Below, one piece after another: positions 19,422 to 28,349 of a stretch of DNA of 64,000 nt. Below the pieces are notes generated by a model. The model did no database searches, had not been told where the DNA came from, and worked only from the letters and a program-made list of their open reading frames with translations. Each line of letters starts with the position of its first letter. The stretch's first letter is position 1. Where the stretch lies: NCBI RefSeq assembly GCF_024648885.1, contig NZ_JANBBF010000010.1, forward strand, positions 558,001 through 622,000. Reading direction: 5' to 3'. Position numbers and translations under genes: made by a program. The DNA is from Prauserella salsuginis (GTDB lineage Bacteria > Actinomycetota > Actinomycetes > Mycobacteriales > Pseudonocardiaceae).

Positions 19422-20570
19422 ATGAACAAGGCGCGGGCATTCACGGCGGTGCCGATGGCGGCGGCGCTCATTGCGGCTACGGCGTGCGGCGGATCCGAGG
19501 ATGGTTCCGGCGACGACTCCGCGATCACGGTCGTCGCGTCCACGAACGTCTGGGGTTCCGTGGTGAAGGCCGTCGGCGGCGAGCACGTCGAGGTGAAGTC
19601 CCTCATCGACGACCCGTCCGGTGACCCGCACTCCTACGAGGCGACCGCCGAGGACGCCGCCGACGTGCAGGACGGCGAGCTGCTCGTTTACAACGGCGGC
19701 GGCTACGACGACTTCTTCACCCAGCTCGCCGAGCAGTCCACCAGCAAGCGATTCGTCGTGGCTGTCGAGGACGACGGCGGTGACCAGCACGGCCACGGTG
19801 AGGACGGCCACGGTGGTGAGAGCGGTCCCGACGGCCTGCGCTCCCAACAGGGTGACGATCACGACGACCACGATCACGGCACCGACGACGGCCACGGCGA
19901 TGACCAGGGCGGCCAGGACGAGGGCCACGGCGAGCAGGGCGAGGGCGCCGAGGACGGCCACGACGACGAGGGCCACGGCGACGACCACGGCGAGGGCAAC
20001 AGCGACGAGGGCAACAGCGACGAGAGTGGTCACGAGGGGCACAGCCACGGCGACGGTGACAACGAGCACGTCTGGTACGACCCGGAGGTGGTCGGCGAGG
20101 TGGCCGACGACGTCGCCGCCGAGCTGGCCGAGATCGATCCGGGGCAGAAGCAGACCTTCACCGACAACGCCGCCGCGTTCAAGAAGCGCCTCGACGGCAT
20201 GGAACAGCAGATCGCGGACATCCCGGACGGGCGAGTCCTGGCGACCGCGCCGGTCGCGCACTACCTGCTTGAGGGAGCCGGTCTCGAGGACGTCACGCCG
20301 CAGGACTACACGCGGGCCATCGAGAACGAGACCGACGTGCCCGTGGCGGCCCAGCAGCGGGTGACGAACCTCGTCAAGAACGGCGAGATCGACGCGGTGG
20401 TCAACAACCCGCAGACCGTCACGTCCGTCACCGAGAAGCTCACGAGCGAGGCCGAAGGCGCGAACGTGCCGGTGGTCGACATGACCGAGACACTGCCGGA
20501 GGGCCAGGACGACTACATTGCGTGGATGACCGGCCAGATCGAGGAGTTGGCGGGAGCATTGGGTCAGTGA
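19422..20570 (+). CDS. znuA: Zinc ABC transporter substrate-binding lipoprotein
   Basis: Captures zinc (or manganese) outside the cell and hands it to the membrane permease. Lipobox TAC with Cys22; the A-1/TroA fold is visible (DPHSYEAT with the first metal His, and the inner His of HVWYDP). Between them, about residues 118-222, is an unusually long His/Asp/Gly/Glu-rich loop of some 100 residues, several times the usual length, likely a zinc-gathering flap. The stop overlaps the GTG of the ATPase gene by four bases. Expected to be repressed by Zur. Confidence 0.92.
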   Translation: MNKARAFTAVPMAAALIAATACGGSEDGSGDDSAITVVASTNVWGSVVKAVGGEHVEVKSLIDDPSGDPHSYEATAEDAADVQDGELLVYNGGGYDDFFTQLAEQSTSKRFVVAVEDDGGDQHGHGEDGHGGESGPDGLRSQQGDDHDDHDHGTDDGHGDDQGGQDEGHGEQGEGAEDGHDDEGHGDDHGEGNSDEGNSDESGHEGHSHGDGDNEHVWYDPEVVGEVADDVAAELAEIDPGQKQTFTDNAAAFKKRLDGMEQQIADIPDGRVLATAPVAHYLLEGAGLEDVTPQDYTRAIENETDVPVAAQQRVTNLVKNGEIDAVVNNPQTVTSVTEKLTSEAEGANVPVVDMTETLPEGQDDYIAWMTGQIEELAGALGQ

Positions 20571-21427
20571 GCACGACGGGCACGGACGAGACGGACCGCG
20601 CGGTCGCGACCGGAGCGGTCGAGATCGAGGGCGCGGCGCTGGCGTTCGGTGAACGCACCCTGTGGTCCGGCCTCGACCTGCGTATCGAACCGGGCGAGTT
20701 CGTCGCCGTGCTCGGCCCCAACGGTTCCGGCAAGACGACGCTGCTCAAGGTGCTGCTCGGCCTGCAGGCGCTGAGCGCGGGCACGGTCCGCGTCGCAGGC
20801 ACGGCGCCGGGCAAGGGCAACCACCGTGTCGGATACGTCCCCCAGCAGCGGGCCATGGACCAGCAGCTGACGCTGCGTGGCCGCGACCTCGTGGGACTGG
20901 GCCTCGACGGCGACCGCTGGGGCACCGGCCTGCGCGGCATCCGGGCCAGGAAGCGCAAGGTCGCCGAAGCCGTCGACTCGGTCGGCGCGACGTCGTACGC
21001 CGCGTCGCCGGTCGGCCTGCTCTCGGGTGGTGAGCAGCAGCGGCTCCGCGTGGCGCAGGCGCTGATCGGCGAACCCGACCTGCTGCTGTGCGACGAACCG
21101 CTGGCGTCCCTCGACCTGACCCACCAGCGCACCGTCACCGAGCTCATCGAACGGCGCAGGCGCGAGACCGGCACCGCGGTGCTGTTCGTGACCCACGAGA
21201 TCAACCCCGTGCTGCCACACGTGGACCGCGTGCTGTACCTGGTCGGCGGCCGGTTCCGCATCGGAACGCCCGCCGAGGTGATGACGTCGGAGACGCTCAC
21301 CGAGCTCTACGGCGCGCCGGTCGAGGTGGTCCGGGTCGGCGGGCAGATCCACGTCGCCGGTGCGCAGAGCGCATTGTGCGAGGACACCGTGCACCATCAC
21401 GAACACGATCACGCCGAACCCGTGTGA
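20567..21427 (+). CDS. znuC: Zinc ABC transporter ATPase
   Basis: Powers zinc import. The 286-aa protein has Walker A GPNGSGKT, the Q-loop in YVPQQRA, the ABC signature LSGGEQQR, Walker B LLLCDEP and the switch His in VTHE. The C-terminus is His-rich (HHHEHDH), which may sense or store zinc. GTG 20567 overlaps the znuA stop (GTGA), indicating coupled translation. Confidence 0.94.
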   Translation: MSTTGTDETDRAVATGAVEIEGAALAFGERTLWSGLDLRIEPGEFVAVLGPNGSGKTTLLKVLLGLQALSAGTVRVAGTAPGKGNHRVGYVPQQRAMDQQLTLRGRDLVGLGLDGDRWGTGLRGIRARKRKVAEAVDSVGATSYAASPVGLLSGGEQQRLRVAQALIGEPDLLLCDEPLASLDLTHQRTVTELIERRRRETGTAVLFVTHEINPVLPHVDRVLYLVGGRFRIGTPAEVMTSETLTELYGAPVEVVRVGGQIHVAGAQSALCEDTVHHHEHDHAEPV

Positions 21428-21479
21428 GGCGTGCTCCCCACCCCGTATTCCCACCGACGATCCCTACGAAGGCCCGCTG

Positions 21480-22373
21480 ATGGACAAGCTGTTCGACTTC
21501 GAGCTGACCGCACGGCTGCTCGAACTCGACTTCGTGCTGATGGCGCTCGGCGCCGCGGCCGTACTCGGCCTGGTGGCAGGCGCACTCGGGCCGCTGATCG
21601 TGATGCGCCGGATGTCGTTCGCCGTGCACGGCACGGCCGAGTTGGCGTTCACCGGCGCCGCGGCGGCGCTGTTGCTGGGCATCGGCGTGAGTTACGGGGC
21701 ATTGGCCGGTGCCGTCATCGCCGCACTGCTGCTCGGCCTGCTCGGCGGTCGGGAGTCCGAACGTGACTCGGTGATCGGCGTGATCCTGTCGTTCGGTCTC
21801 GGCCTCGGCGTACTGCTGCTGTGGTTCTACGACGGCAGGTCCAGCAACAAGTTCGGCATCCTCGTCGGGCAGATCGTCGCGATCGAACAGCAGGACCTCG
21901 AACTGCTCGTCGGCGCGGCGATCGTCGTGCTCATCGTGCTCGCCATGATCTACCGGCCGCTGCTGTTCGCGACCGTCGACCCGGCCGTCGCGGTCGCTCG
22001 CGGTGTTCCGGTCCGGTGGCTGTCGCCGCTGTTCGCGGTCCTGGTGGGAGTCGCGACGGCGCTGGGTGTGCAGATCGTCGGTGCGCTGCTGGTCGTCGCC
22101 CTCATGGTCACACCAGCCGCCGCGGCCGCTCGCGTGACGGCGAGCCCATGGCGGGCGACCGTGCTGGCCGTCGTGTTCGCCGAGGCCGCGGCCCTCGGCG
22201 GCATCGTGCTCAGCCTCGCGCCGGGCGCGCCCGTGAGCTTCTTCGTCACGGCGATCTCGTTCACGATCTACCTGGTGTGCCGCGTCATCGCCTACGTGCG
22301 CGGCAGGCAGCGGTCGCTCCGCGACCTCAGCGGATCGGATTCGCCGCGAGCCGCCGTTCCATCAGCTCGATGA
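21480..22373 (+). CDS. znuB: Zinc ABC transporter permease
   Basis: Integral membrane channel of the ABC-3 family, 297 aa with about eight hydrophobic segments and the family motif FAVHGTAELAFTGAA. ATG 21480 has GAAGG 8 bases upstream and lies 52 bases after znuC. The last 47 bases overlap, in convergent orientation, the end of the AlgX-like gene. Confidence 0.93.
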   Translation: MDKLFDFELTARLLELDFVLMALGAAAVLGLVAGALGPLIVMRRMSFAVHGTAELAFTGAAAALLLGIGVSYGALAGAVIAALLLGLLGGRESERDSVIGVILSFGLGLGVLLLWFYDGRSSNKFGILVGQIVAIEQQDLELLVGAAIVVLIVLAMIYRPLLFATVDPAVAVARGVPVRWLSPLFAVLVGVATALGVQIVGALLVVALMVTPAAAAARVTASPWRATVLAVVFAEAAALGGIVLSLAPGAPVSFFVTAISFTIYLVCRVIAYVRGRQRSLRDLSGSDSPRAAVPSAR

Positions 22374-23643
22374 ACCCCTCGTCGATCAGCGGCAGGTCAC
22401 CTTCGGCCACGGAGCGTTCGACGGTCTGCACCACCACGATCTCGGACCGGATGAACGTGTCGATCGTGGCCTTCTTGTGGTCACCGAGCTGCGGGTAGCT
22501 CAGCAGCGTCAGGTCGGCGAACGCGGCCGGCAGGTACCGCGAGGAGGCGAACGTGAACGAGTCGCCGATGAGGGCCGTCGGCGCGCCGATCGTGCCCTCG
22601 ATGTCCCTGCCCGCATCGGCGTCGTAGCGCACCGGGCCGTCGAACTTGCGCAGCGTGTCCTGCGTGCGGTCGGTGCTGCCGTCGGGCATCAGTTCGTACC
22701 GGACCGACGTCTTCGGCTCGGAACGGCCCAGCATCGACGCGAGGTCACCGTTCGACGTCGACCACCCCACGCCGCGGCTGCGCCACGTGTCGGTCACCCC
22801 CGGCTGGAGTGCCTCGGCGACGTCGCGGGTCAGCATCACGGCGCCGTCGTCGGTCCAGTGCGTGTCGTTGGCGAAGTACGGCGGGTGGCCCAGCTGCTGC
22901 TCGGCGTCCTCCAGTGAGGGGCGCACGTCCAGGAAGCTCCGCAGTTGCGCGGCGAGTTTCCAGAACCGCTCGGTCGTCTCGGTGGAGCACTCCTTGCCCG
23001 CGTAACTGTCCGGCAGGTGCTGCGGCACCATCGTCGTCTTGTCCGGCGCGATGGTCAGCACGAACCGGCGTCCCGATGCTTCGACGGCGTGACGGATCCG
23101 GTCGAGGCGTTCGAACGTCTCGGAGAGCGGACGTTCCGGGAAGCATTTGCCCTTCACGTCGTCGCCGTAGTACAGCCAGCCGTCGGAACCCTCGATGACC
23201 TCGGTGTAGCCGGCGTTCTGCTGCTGCCCGTCCTGCGCGTCGCCGTCGCCGCTCTGGCCCTGTGGACCGTCGGGAACTCCCGGGATCGGGCCGGTGCCCT
23301 CGCCCTGGCCCATCGGCGCGGGCTCGCCGAATAGTCCGTGACTGATGCCGTCGGCGGCTTCGATGGCGCCCTCACGGAACACGAGGTGATCGGTCGCCCA
23401 CTGCGGCATGCCCGTGAAGAAGCCCCACCCGTCGGCGAGGCTGGGGAAGCTCGCGAGCTCACGGTTCTCGATCTCGCTCGGCCTGCCGCCGAACACCCAT
23501 CCCAGCGCGGGCGCGGCGAAGAACGCGGCCGCGCACACGAGGGCCGTGACCTGCCGCTTGCCGTGGCGCGGGCGATACAGCGAGTGCTCGCGCGGCAGCC
23601 ACGCCTCGTGCACGGGCGGCAGCTTCCGGGACGTGTCGGTCAC
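22327..23643 (-). CDS. AlgX/AlgJ-like SGNH acyltransferase-type protein
   Basis: A 438-aa protein with one N-terminal membrane anchor (about residues 30-50) and an outward-facing domain like AlgJ/AlgX, which move acetyl groups onto exopolysaccharide. The catalytic pattern is visible: NDTHWTDDG (Asp-His) and ALIGDSFTF (Ser). A Gly/Gln-rich linker near 110-145 is variable. Such proteins work with an AlgI-type MBOAT; one is encoded 7 kb away at 30272-31708 on the same strand. It overlaps the convergent znuB by 47 bases. Confidence 0.8.
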   Translation of the reverse strand: MTDTSRKLPPVHEAWLPREHSLYRPRHGKRQVTALVCAAAFFAAPALGWVFGGRPSEIENRELASFPSLADGWGFFTGMPQWATDHLVFREGAIEAADGISHGLFGEPAPMGQGEGTGPIPGVPDGPQGQSGDGDAQDGQQQNAGYTEVIEGSDGWLYYGDDVKGKCFPERPLSETFERLDRIRHAVEASGRRFVLTIAPDKTTMVPQHLPDSYAGKECSTETTERFWKLAAQLRSFLDVRPSLEDAEQQLGHPPYFANDTHWTDDGAVMLTRDVAEALQPGVTDTWRSRGVGWSTSNGDLASMLGRSEPKTSVRYELMPDGSTDRTQDTLRKFDGPVRYDADAGRDIEGTIGAPTALIGDSFTFASSRYLPAAFADLTLLSYPQLGDHKKATIDTFIRSEIVVVQTVERSVAEGDLPLIDEGFIELMERRLAANPIR

Positions 23644-23688
23644 GCGAACACGGTATCGACACCCGTCGTGGCCGGTGGGCGATACCGG

Positions 23689-24468
23689 TCAACCAGGCGG
23701 ACGGTGCTTTTTCAGAACATGCGGAATGCGGCTGATGCTGCTGTACCAGTCACCGATGGTCGGGTCGACTGCGCGGAGCAGCCGGGCTGCCGAACGGTGA
23801 TAGCCGAGGACATCGGTGGCGACCAGTGGCTCGAGGTGCGCGACGCGGTTGCGCAACAGGTAGAGACGATTTGCCCAGTGGTGGATGACCAACGGGTCCG
23901 GTTTGTACGGGAACGCGTGTCGCAGGGCGTGTGTCCAGAGACCTCGTTGTGGGCCCGGCCCTGCCCGGCCATCGGCCTCCCGCTTGTGTGGCAGTAGACG
24001 CACCCAGGTCGCGAACGTGGTGTGGGCAACCACGTCGTCATGATCAGGCAGGTGGTGGCGACGAGGGTGGCTCGGATCCCTGTGACTCGAATCCTTGATA
24101 GCGCGCTCCCTGGCTGTGGCGTAGGTCGATACGACCTGTCCCCTGCGCGTCCTCTTGTTGAGTACGCCCCACAGGGGAGGCGCTGGGCGTTCGATCCAGT
24201 TGGTGCCGTACGGCGGCTCGCCGGTCGGCGTGGGTCGAGCAAGGTTCCATTTCTGGAGTTCACGGTCGATGGCGTTCCGCAGCACGACCTCGACCAGCCC
24301 CAAGGCCTCGTAGATGGCTCCGGACATCTCGACATTCCAGCGGTACAGACGCACCGCATCGGTCACATTGCCCGCGACCGTGACGTAGGACGACAGCCGT
24401 GGTTCCGAGAGGTGCCTCGCGACGGCACGGTAGGCCTGCCGACTCGAGCTACATTGCTCAAGATTCAT
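23689..24468 (-). CDS. Abi-like HEPN-domain protein
   Basis: A 259-aa helical protein resembling the AbiD/AbiF (Abi_2) families of phage-exclusion proteins. The C-terminal motif RNRVAH (Arg206-x4-His211) fits the RNase motif Rx4-6H of HEPN domains, and the upstream VEVVLRNAIDREL helix matches the family. If active it would cut RNA and stop growth on infection. No antitoxin or partner gene is visible. ATG 24468 lies only about 7 bases after a TAGAT -10-like element on its strand, so the message may be leaderless. Codon use is less GC-extreme than in its neighbours, consistent with transfer. Confidence 0.75.
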   Translation of the reverse strand: MNLEQCSSSRQAYRAVARHLSEPRLSSYVTVAGNVTDAVRLYRWNVEMSGAIYEALGLVEVVLRNAIDRELQKWNLARPTPTGEPPYGTNWIERPAPPLWGVLNKRTRRGQVVSTYATARERAIKDSSHRDPSHPRRHHLPDHDDVVAHTTFATWVRLLPHKREADGRAGPGPQRGLWTHALRHAFPYKPDPLVIHHWANRLYLLRNRVAHLEPLVATDVLGYHRSAARLLRAVDPTIGDWYSSISRIPHVLKKHRPPG

Positions 24469-24529
24469 GTCTCATCTAAACTTCCAGACAGAAGCGAGGG
24501 CAGGACTCCTCGCACAGTCATAGAGCCAA

Positions 24530-24552
24530 CCCCCGTCGGTTTCCGGCGGGGG
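24530..24552. terminator. Intergenic terminator hairpin
   Basis: CCCCCGTCGG and CCGGCGGGGG form a 10-bp stem with one G-U pair and a TTT loop, followed on the plus strand by CGCTTTATT. It should stop DUF445 transcription before the HEPN gene. Confidence 0.7.
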
Positions 24553-24605
24553 CGCTTTATTGTCACATCGCGAATTGACGCGGACACGAACGGTGACGGC
24601 GGCAG

Positions 24606-25841
24606 TCAGTGCAGCATGACGAGGACCTGGAGCTCGCCGACGATGCCGCCGATCAGGCCGCCGACGACCACGAGCTTCCACTCGTCCTGGCGGAACGCAG
24701 GCCGGAGCAGCCCCTCGTACTCGACGGGCGTCAGCTTGTTCATCCGCTCCTCGACCAGCCGCGCGACGGCCATGGCCTCGGTCAGATAGCCCTCGGCGTA
24801 CCGCACCGTCTCGGGCACCCGCGCGATCGCCTTGTCGGCCGCCGAGCGCTTCATCTCCTCGAGCCGCTTCGTGCCGAGTGTCGCGGTCACCAACGGCCGG
24901 GCGTTTCCCGCCTGTTCGTCGACCGCGTCGGCAACGACGCGCGAGATCATCGCCATCAGCCGGTCGGACCGCGGGCCGCGCAGGATCGCGTCCATCAGGT
25001 TCGGCACCGTCAGCACGTCGCGGGCGATGATCTCGCCGTACTGCTGGGCGACCTCGGCCTTCCTGCGCTGGAACTTGCCCTGGAAGTACAGCTTGCGGGT
25101 CACGTGGACCGGTTCGCGCGGCACGAAGATCAACTTGATCGCCAGCCAGTCGGTGAACAGGCCGACCGCGGCGCCGAAGACCGGCATGACCAGCGGGTTC
25201 TTCGTCACGGCCCACACGAACGCCTGGACGATGCCGAGCGCGAAACCGAAGTAGATGCCCGAGCGCGCGATGAACGCCATCTCGGGACGCGACGTCTCGC
25301 GGATCAGCTTCACCAGCAACTTCTTGTCGTCGGTGAGCCGGCGGACGGTCATTTCCTTGACGTCGAGGAAATCGTCGACGTTCTCCCGCATTTCCAGCAT
25401 CAGCTGCCGCACGAGCTGCGGTGTCTGCGCCTGGATCTGCTTGATCACCAGGTCCTGTGCGACGGCGGGGAGGCGTTCCCACACCCGCGGATGGTTCTCG
25501 GCGAGCACCTCGCGCGCGACGTCGTCGACCGTCCGCAGCAGCGGCTGCTCGATCTCCTCGGTGATGCGATCGGGATCGATCCGCGCGAAGACGTCCTTGA
25601 TGTCGAGGAGATTCTTCGTCAGCAGATCGGTCGCGATCGCGGCCATGCGGCCACCGTGCTGCGGGACGACGCCCTGCCAGCCGAGGAACGTGCCTTTGAT
25701 GCCCCGCCATTCGATGGGGCGGAACATCATCTCGATGGCGACGCGCTTGGTGACGTAGCCGATCAGCGCCGCGATGAAGGGGATGGCCGTGTACAGCGGC
25801 CAGTGCTGCGAGATGTCGGCGACGATCGCGTCGATGTTCAC
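24606..25841 (-). CDS. DUF445 membrane protein
   Basis: A 411-aa member of DUF445, related to B. subtilis YheB. It has N- and C-terminal membrane segments and a central hydrophobic pair (about 190-230) around a helical domain; the motifs GYVTKRVAIEMMFRP and GLFTDWLAIKLIFVP are a clear internal duplication typical of the family. Function is unknown; links to the cell envelope and spore coat have been suggested for relatives. GGAG lies upstream of ATG 25841. Confidence 0.88.
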   Translation of the reverse strand: MNIDAIVADISQHWPLYTAIPFIAALIGYVTKRVAIEMMFRPIEWRGIKGTFLGWQGVVPQHGGRMAAIATDLLTKNLLDIKDVFARIDPDRITEEIEQPLLRTVDDVAREVLAENHPRVWERLPAVAQDLVIKQIQAQTPQLVRQLMLEMRENVDDFLDVKEMTVRRLTDDKKLLVKLIRETSRPEMAFIARSGIYFGFALGIVQAFVWAVTKNPLVMPVFGAAVGLFTDWLAIKLIFVPREPVHVTRKLYFQGKFQRRKAEVAQQYGEIIARDVLTVPNLMDAILRGPRSDRLMAMISRVVADAVDEQAGNARPLVTATLGTKRLEEMKRSAADKAIARVPETVRYAEGYLTEAMAVARLVEERMNKLTPVEYEGLLRPAFRQDEWKLVVVGGLIGGIVGELQVLVMLH

Positions 25842-25946
25842 GTCGCGGTCTCCTTCCCCCTTAGCCGGTCACGCCGGAGAACAGTATCGCGACGGGTTGT
25901 GACACGAGGTATGGGCTTCACGCTGCCAACTCATTAAAGTTGCCGA

Positions 25947-27047
25947 ATGGCCGAAGCCGATGTCACCCCGAATCCCCCGAAATCCGGCACCTTCACGACC
26001 GTGTTCCGCGGTTACGACCAGGTGCAGGTCGACGAGCACGTCAAGAAGCTGAACTCGCAGCTGGAGCAGACCGCGCGCAGCCGGGACGACGCCACGGCGT
26101 CGGTCGCCGACCTGACCAGGGCGCTCGGGCACGCACAGCAGGAGCTCGTCGAAACCAAGGCCGCGCTCACCCGGATGGCCGAGGAGCCCACCGGGCCCGC
26201 GGCGATGAGCGAGCGGGTCAAGACCATGATGAAGCTCGCCGAAGAAGAGATCGACGAGCTGCGCAAGAAGGCGGAGGCAGAGGCCGACGCGACCAGGTCG
26301 GCCGCCGATTCGTACGCGGAGAAGACTCGCGAGGACGCTCGCGCCGAGGCGAAACGCCTCGCCGAGGAGGCCGAGCGCGAGCGCGGCCGGCTCGACGAAC
26401 AGGCCGAGAAGAAGCGAGCCGACGCGGAGAAGGCGTCGCAGGACAAGATCGCCGCCGCGGAGAAGAAGTCCTCCGAGGAGATCGCCGCGGCCAAGGCCGC
26501 ATCGGAGAAGGCAGCCAAGGAGCTCGGCGACGACGCGAAGAGCCGAGCCGACGCCATGATCGCCGAGGCCGAGGCCCGATTGGCGGACGCCAAGGGCAAG
26601 CACGCCCAGGCGCACGAACTGCGCCGGACCGTCGCCGACCGGCTGGCCGCCAGCAACGCCGCACTCAGCGACGCGCTCGACAAGCTCGGGCCGGAACCGG
26701 AATCACTCGATTGGGCGACGTCTGGATCGGACGGTGCCGGAGCGGACGGTGCCGGTGCGGCCAACGGCGCGAAGGCCACCGCGGCGGCGTCCGGCTCGAC
26801 GGGCACGGCAGCGGCGACCTCGGACAAGCCGGCGTCGAACAAGGCGACCACTGGCGGGACGGCGCAGGGCAAGACGGGTTCGGACAAGGCGGCGGCCGGC
26901 AAGGCGGGAGCAGGTGAATCCGCGTCCGGCAAGGCGGGAAGCACCTCGGCGAAGGCCGCGGACGGCGAGACTGGCGGCACGCAGGCGACCCCGAAACCCG
27001 GTCCGGCCAAGTCGGACGGGAAGGGTGAGGACGTCACATCGGCGTGA
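25947..27047 (+). CDS. DivIVA-like coiled-coil protein
   Basis: A 366-aa protein with a DivIVA-type N-terminal motif (FRGYDQVQVDEHVKKL), then about 200 residues of Ala/Glu/Lys-rich coiled coil, then a disordered tail (from about 250) of Ala, Gly, Lys, Ser and Thr. It resembles the cytoskeletal Scy/FilP-type and Wag31-related proteins of filamentous actinobacteria that mark poles or septa. It diverges from the DUF445 gene. The tail has lysine-alanine stretches like those of histone-like proteins. The cellular role is inferred. Confidence 0.8.
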   Translation: MAEADVTPNPPKSGTFTTVFRGYDQVQVDEHVKKLNSQLEQTARSRDDATASVADLTRALGHAQQELVETKAALTRMAEEPTGPAAMSERVKTMMKLAEEEIDELRKKAEAEADATRSAADSYAEKTREDARAEAKRLAEEAERERGRLDEQAEKKRADAEKASQDKIAAAEKKSSEEIAAAKAASEKAAKELGDDAKSRADAMIAEAEARLADAKGKHAQAHELRRTVADRLAASNAALSDALDKLGPEPESLDWATSGSDGAGADGAGAANGAKATAAASGSTGTAAATSDKPASNKATTGGTAQGKTGSDKAAAGKAGAGESASGKAGSTSAKAADGETGGTQATPKPGPAKSDGKGEDVTSA

Positions 27048-27184
27048 AGCGTGCGAGACTCGGGTGACGCCGGTATGTGGCGACTACAGCACGCCGGGTC
27101 GACCGGCCGATGCCGGTCGTCACGTGCCGGGGAAGATCACATCGGTGCTGTCAATACGGACGGAACGGGTGCAAGATCCACGCC

Positions 27185-28123
27185 GTGAGTACGAGAACGC
27201 CTGACACATTGCAGGCCGCCGCGGACGATGCGACGGCCGGTGCCGAACGGTCCGCCGCCTCGGACGCTGCCGCCGAGGTGGTCGTGGCCGGGGCCGGCGA
27301 GTCGTCGGCCACCGACAGCGGCAGCACCGACAGTGGCGGTGCCGGCGATGTGGACGGCGACCCCGGTGGTTCCGGCGATGGGGCCGCGGAGCCGAGCCCG
27401 GTCCCGGTCGACTTTCCCGTGTACGGATTGCACCCGTCGATTCCCGGACCCCGTTGGGTCGACTTCTTCGAAGGCGGCAACGTCAGTCCGGTCGAGCCGG
27501 ACGCGGGCTCCGAGGCCGTTTCCGGCCTGGGTGAGACGGGGCGTGCGCCCTGGGCGTTGTGGCTGGGGCAGCGGCTGGCCGACACCGAGCGCGGGCTGCG
27601 TGTCGGCAGCATGCCGCGGCTGCGTTACGAACGCGCCATGTGCCCCGGCGGCGGCGACCCGCTGGCGGAGGTGGCGTTCGGAGCCGCCTTCGGCCTGGTC
27701 AACCTGACGTTGCCCGACAGCAGCGTGCCGCGGCCGGACGGACTGATCGAATCGCTGCTCGCGCACGCGGAGCAGCACGCCCGGCGGTACGAGAAGTGGA
27801 AACGCGTGACCTGGCGCGTGGACGGGATGTCCGTGCGTGCGCGGATCTGGGAGTTCGCGGGAGGTTGGACCGGATTCACCGGAGACCTCGACGACAGCTA
27901 TGTCGCGGCGATCGGTATCGGCGTCGCCGCGGACGAGCTGAGCCTGGGGCGGGTGACGGATCCGAAGGCGTACGGCGTGGACTTCTCCGTGCCCATCAGT
28001 CTCGCCGACCTGGGCAGGCACCGCGCCACTCGGCCCGAGGCGTGGTTGCCGCCGCCGCGCCGCGACGCGTTCCACCCGGAGCAGCTGGCGTTGCTTCCCG
28101 AGGATCGCCCCGCCGCGGAGTAA
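27185..28123 (+). CDS. Hypothetical protein, unknown family
   Basis: A 312-aa product with strong GC third-position bias, so very likely a real gene, but I do not recognise it. The first 75 residues are low-complexity Ala/Gly/Asp/Ser. The rest is a compact soluble domain with conserved-looking Trp and Arg residues (PRWVDFFEGG, RARIWEFAGGWTGF). There is no signal peptide or membrane segment. Start GTG 27185 was chosen because the coding pattern begins there; no clear ribosome site is present. Confidence 0.65.
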   Translation: MSTRTPDTLQAAADDATAGAERSAASDAAAEVVVAGAGESSATDSGSTDSGGAGDVDGDPGGSGDGAAEPSPVPVDFPVYGLHPSIPGPRWVDFFEGGNVSPVEPDAGSEAVSGLGETGRAPWALWLGQRLADTERGLRVGSMPRLRYERAMCPGGGDPLAEVAFGAAFGLVNLTLPDSSVPRPDGLIESLLAHAEQHARRYEKWKRVTWRVDGMSVRARIWEFAGGWTGFTGDLDDSYVAAIGIGVAADELSLGRVTDPKAYGVDFSVPISLADLGRHRATRPEAWLPPPRRDAFHPEQLALLPEDRPAAE

Positions 28124-28138
28124 CGCCCCTCGGCCCCA

Positions 28139-28220
28139 GTCCGTGTTGCGGCTTCGGGGACTCGTGTTGCGTTTCCCGGGGCCCGTGTTGCGCCCTCCGG
28201 GGCTCGTGTTGTGCTCACCC
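28139..28220. repeat. Family A repeat array
   Basis: Three good units and a partial fourth of CGTGTTGCG-N4-CCGGGG, period 21 bp, starting 16 bases after the hypothetical gene. These are the cleanest family A units on this strand. Confidence 0.9.
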
Positions 28221-28349
28221 GTCGCGGGCGTGAGAGGCCGACCGTTGACATGTGTGGTTAGCATGAAATGTCCGGTGTGAGCCATTCGCCTCGCACGATC
28301 CTGTTGTCGCGATGGTTCGCCGGTGTGCCGACCGCCGGGAGGGTCACGA

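Noticed and set aside
28245-28273. Full promoter for the methyltransferase gene
   Set aside because: TTGACA is present but no acceptable -10 lies 16-19 bases downstream.
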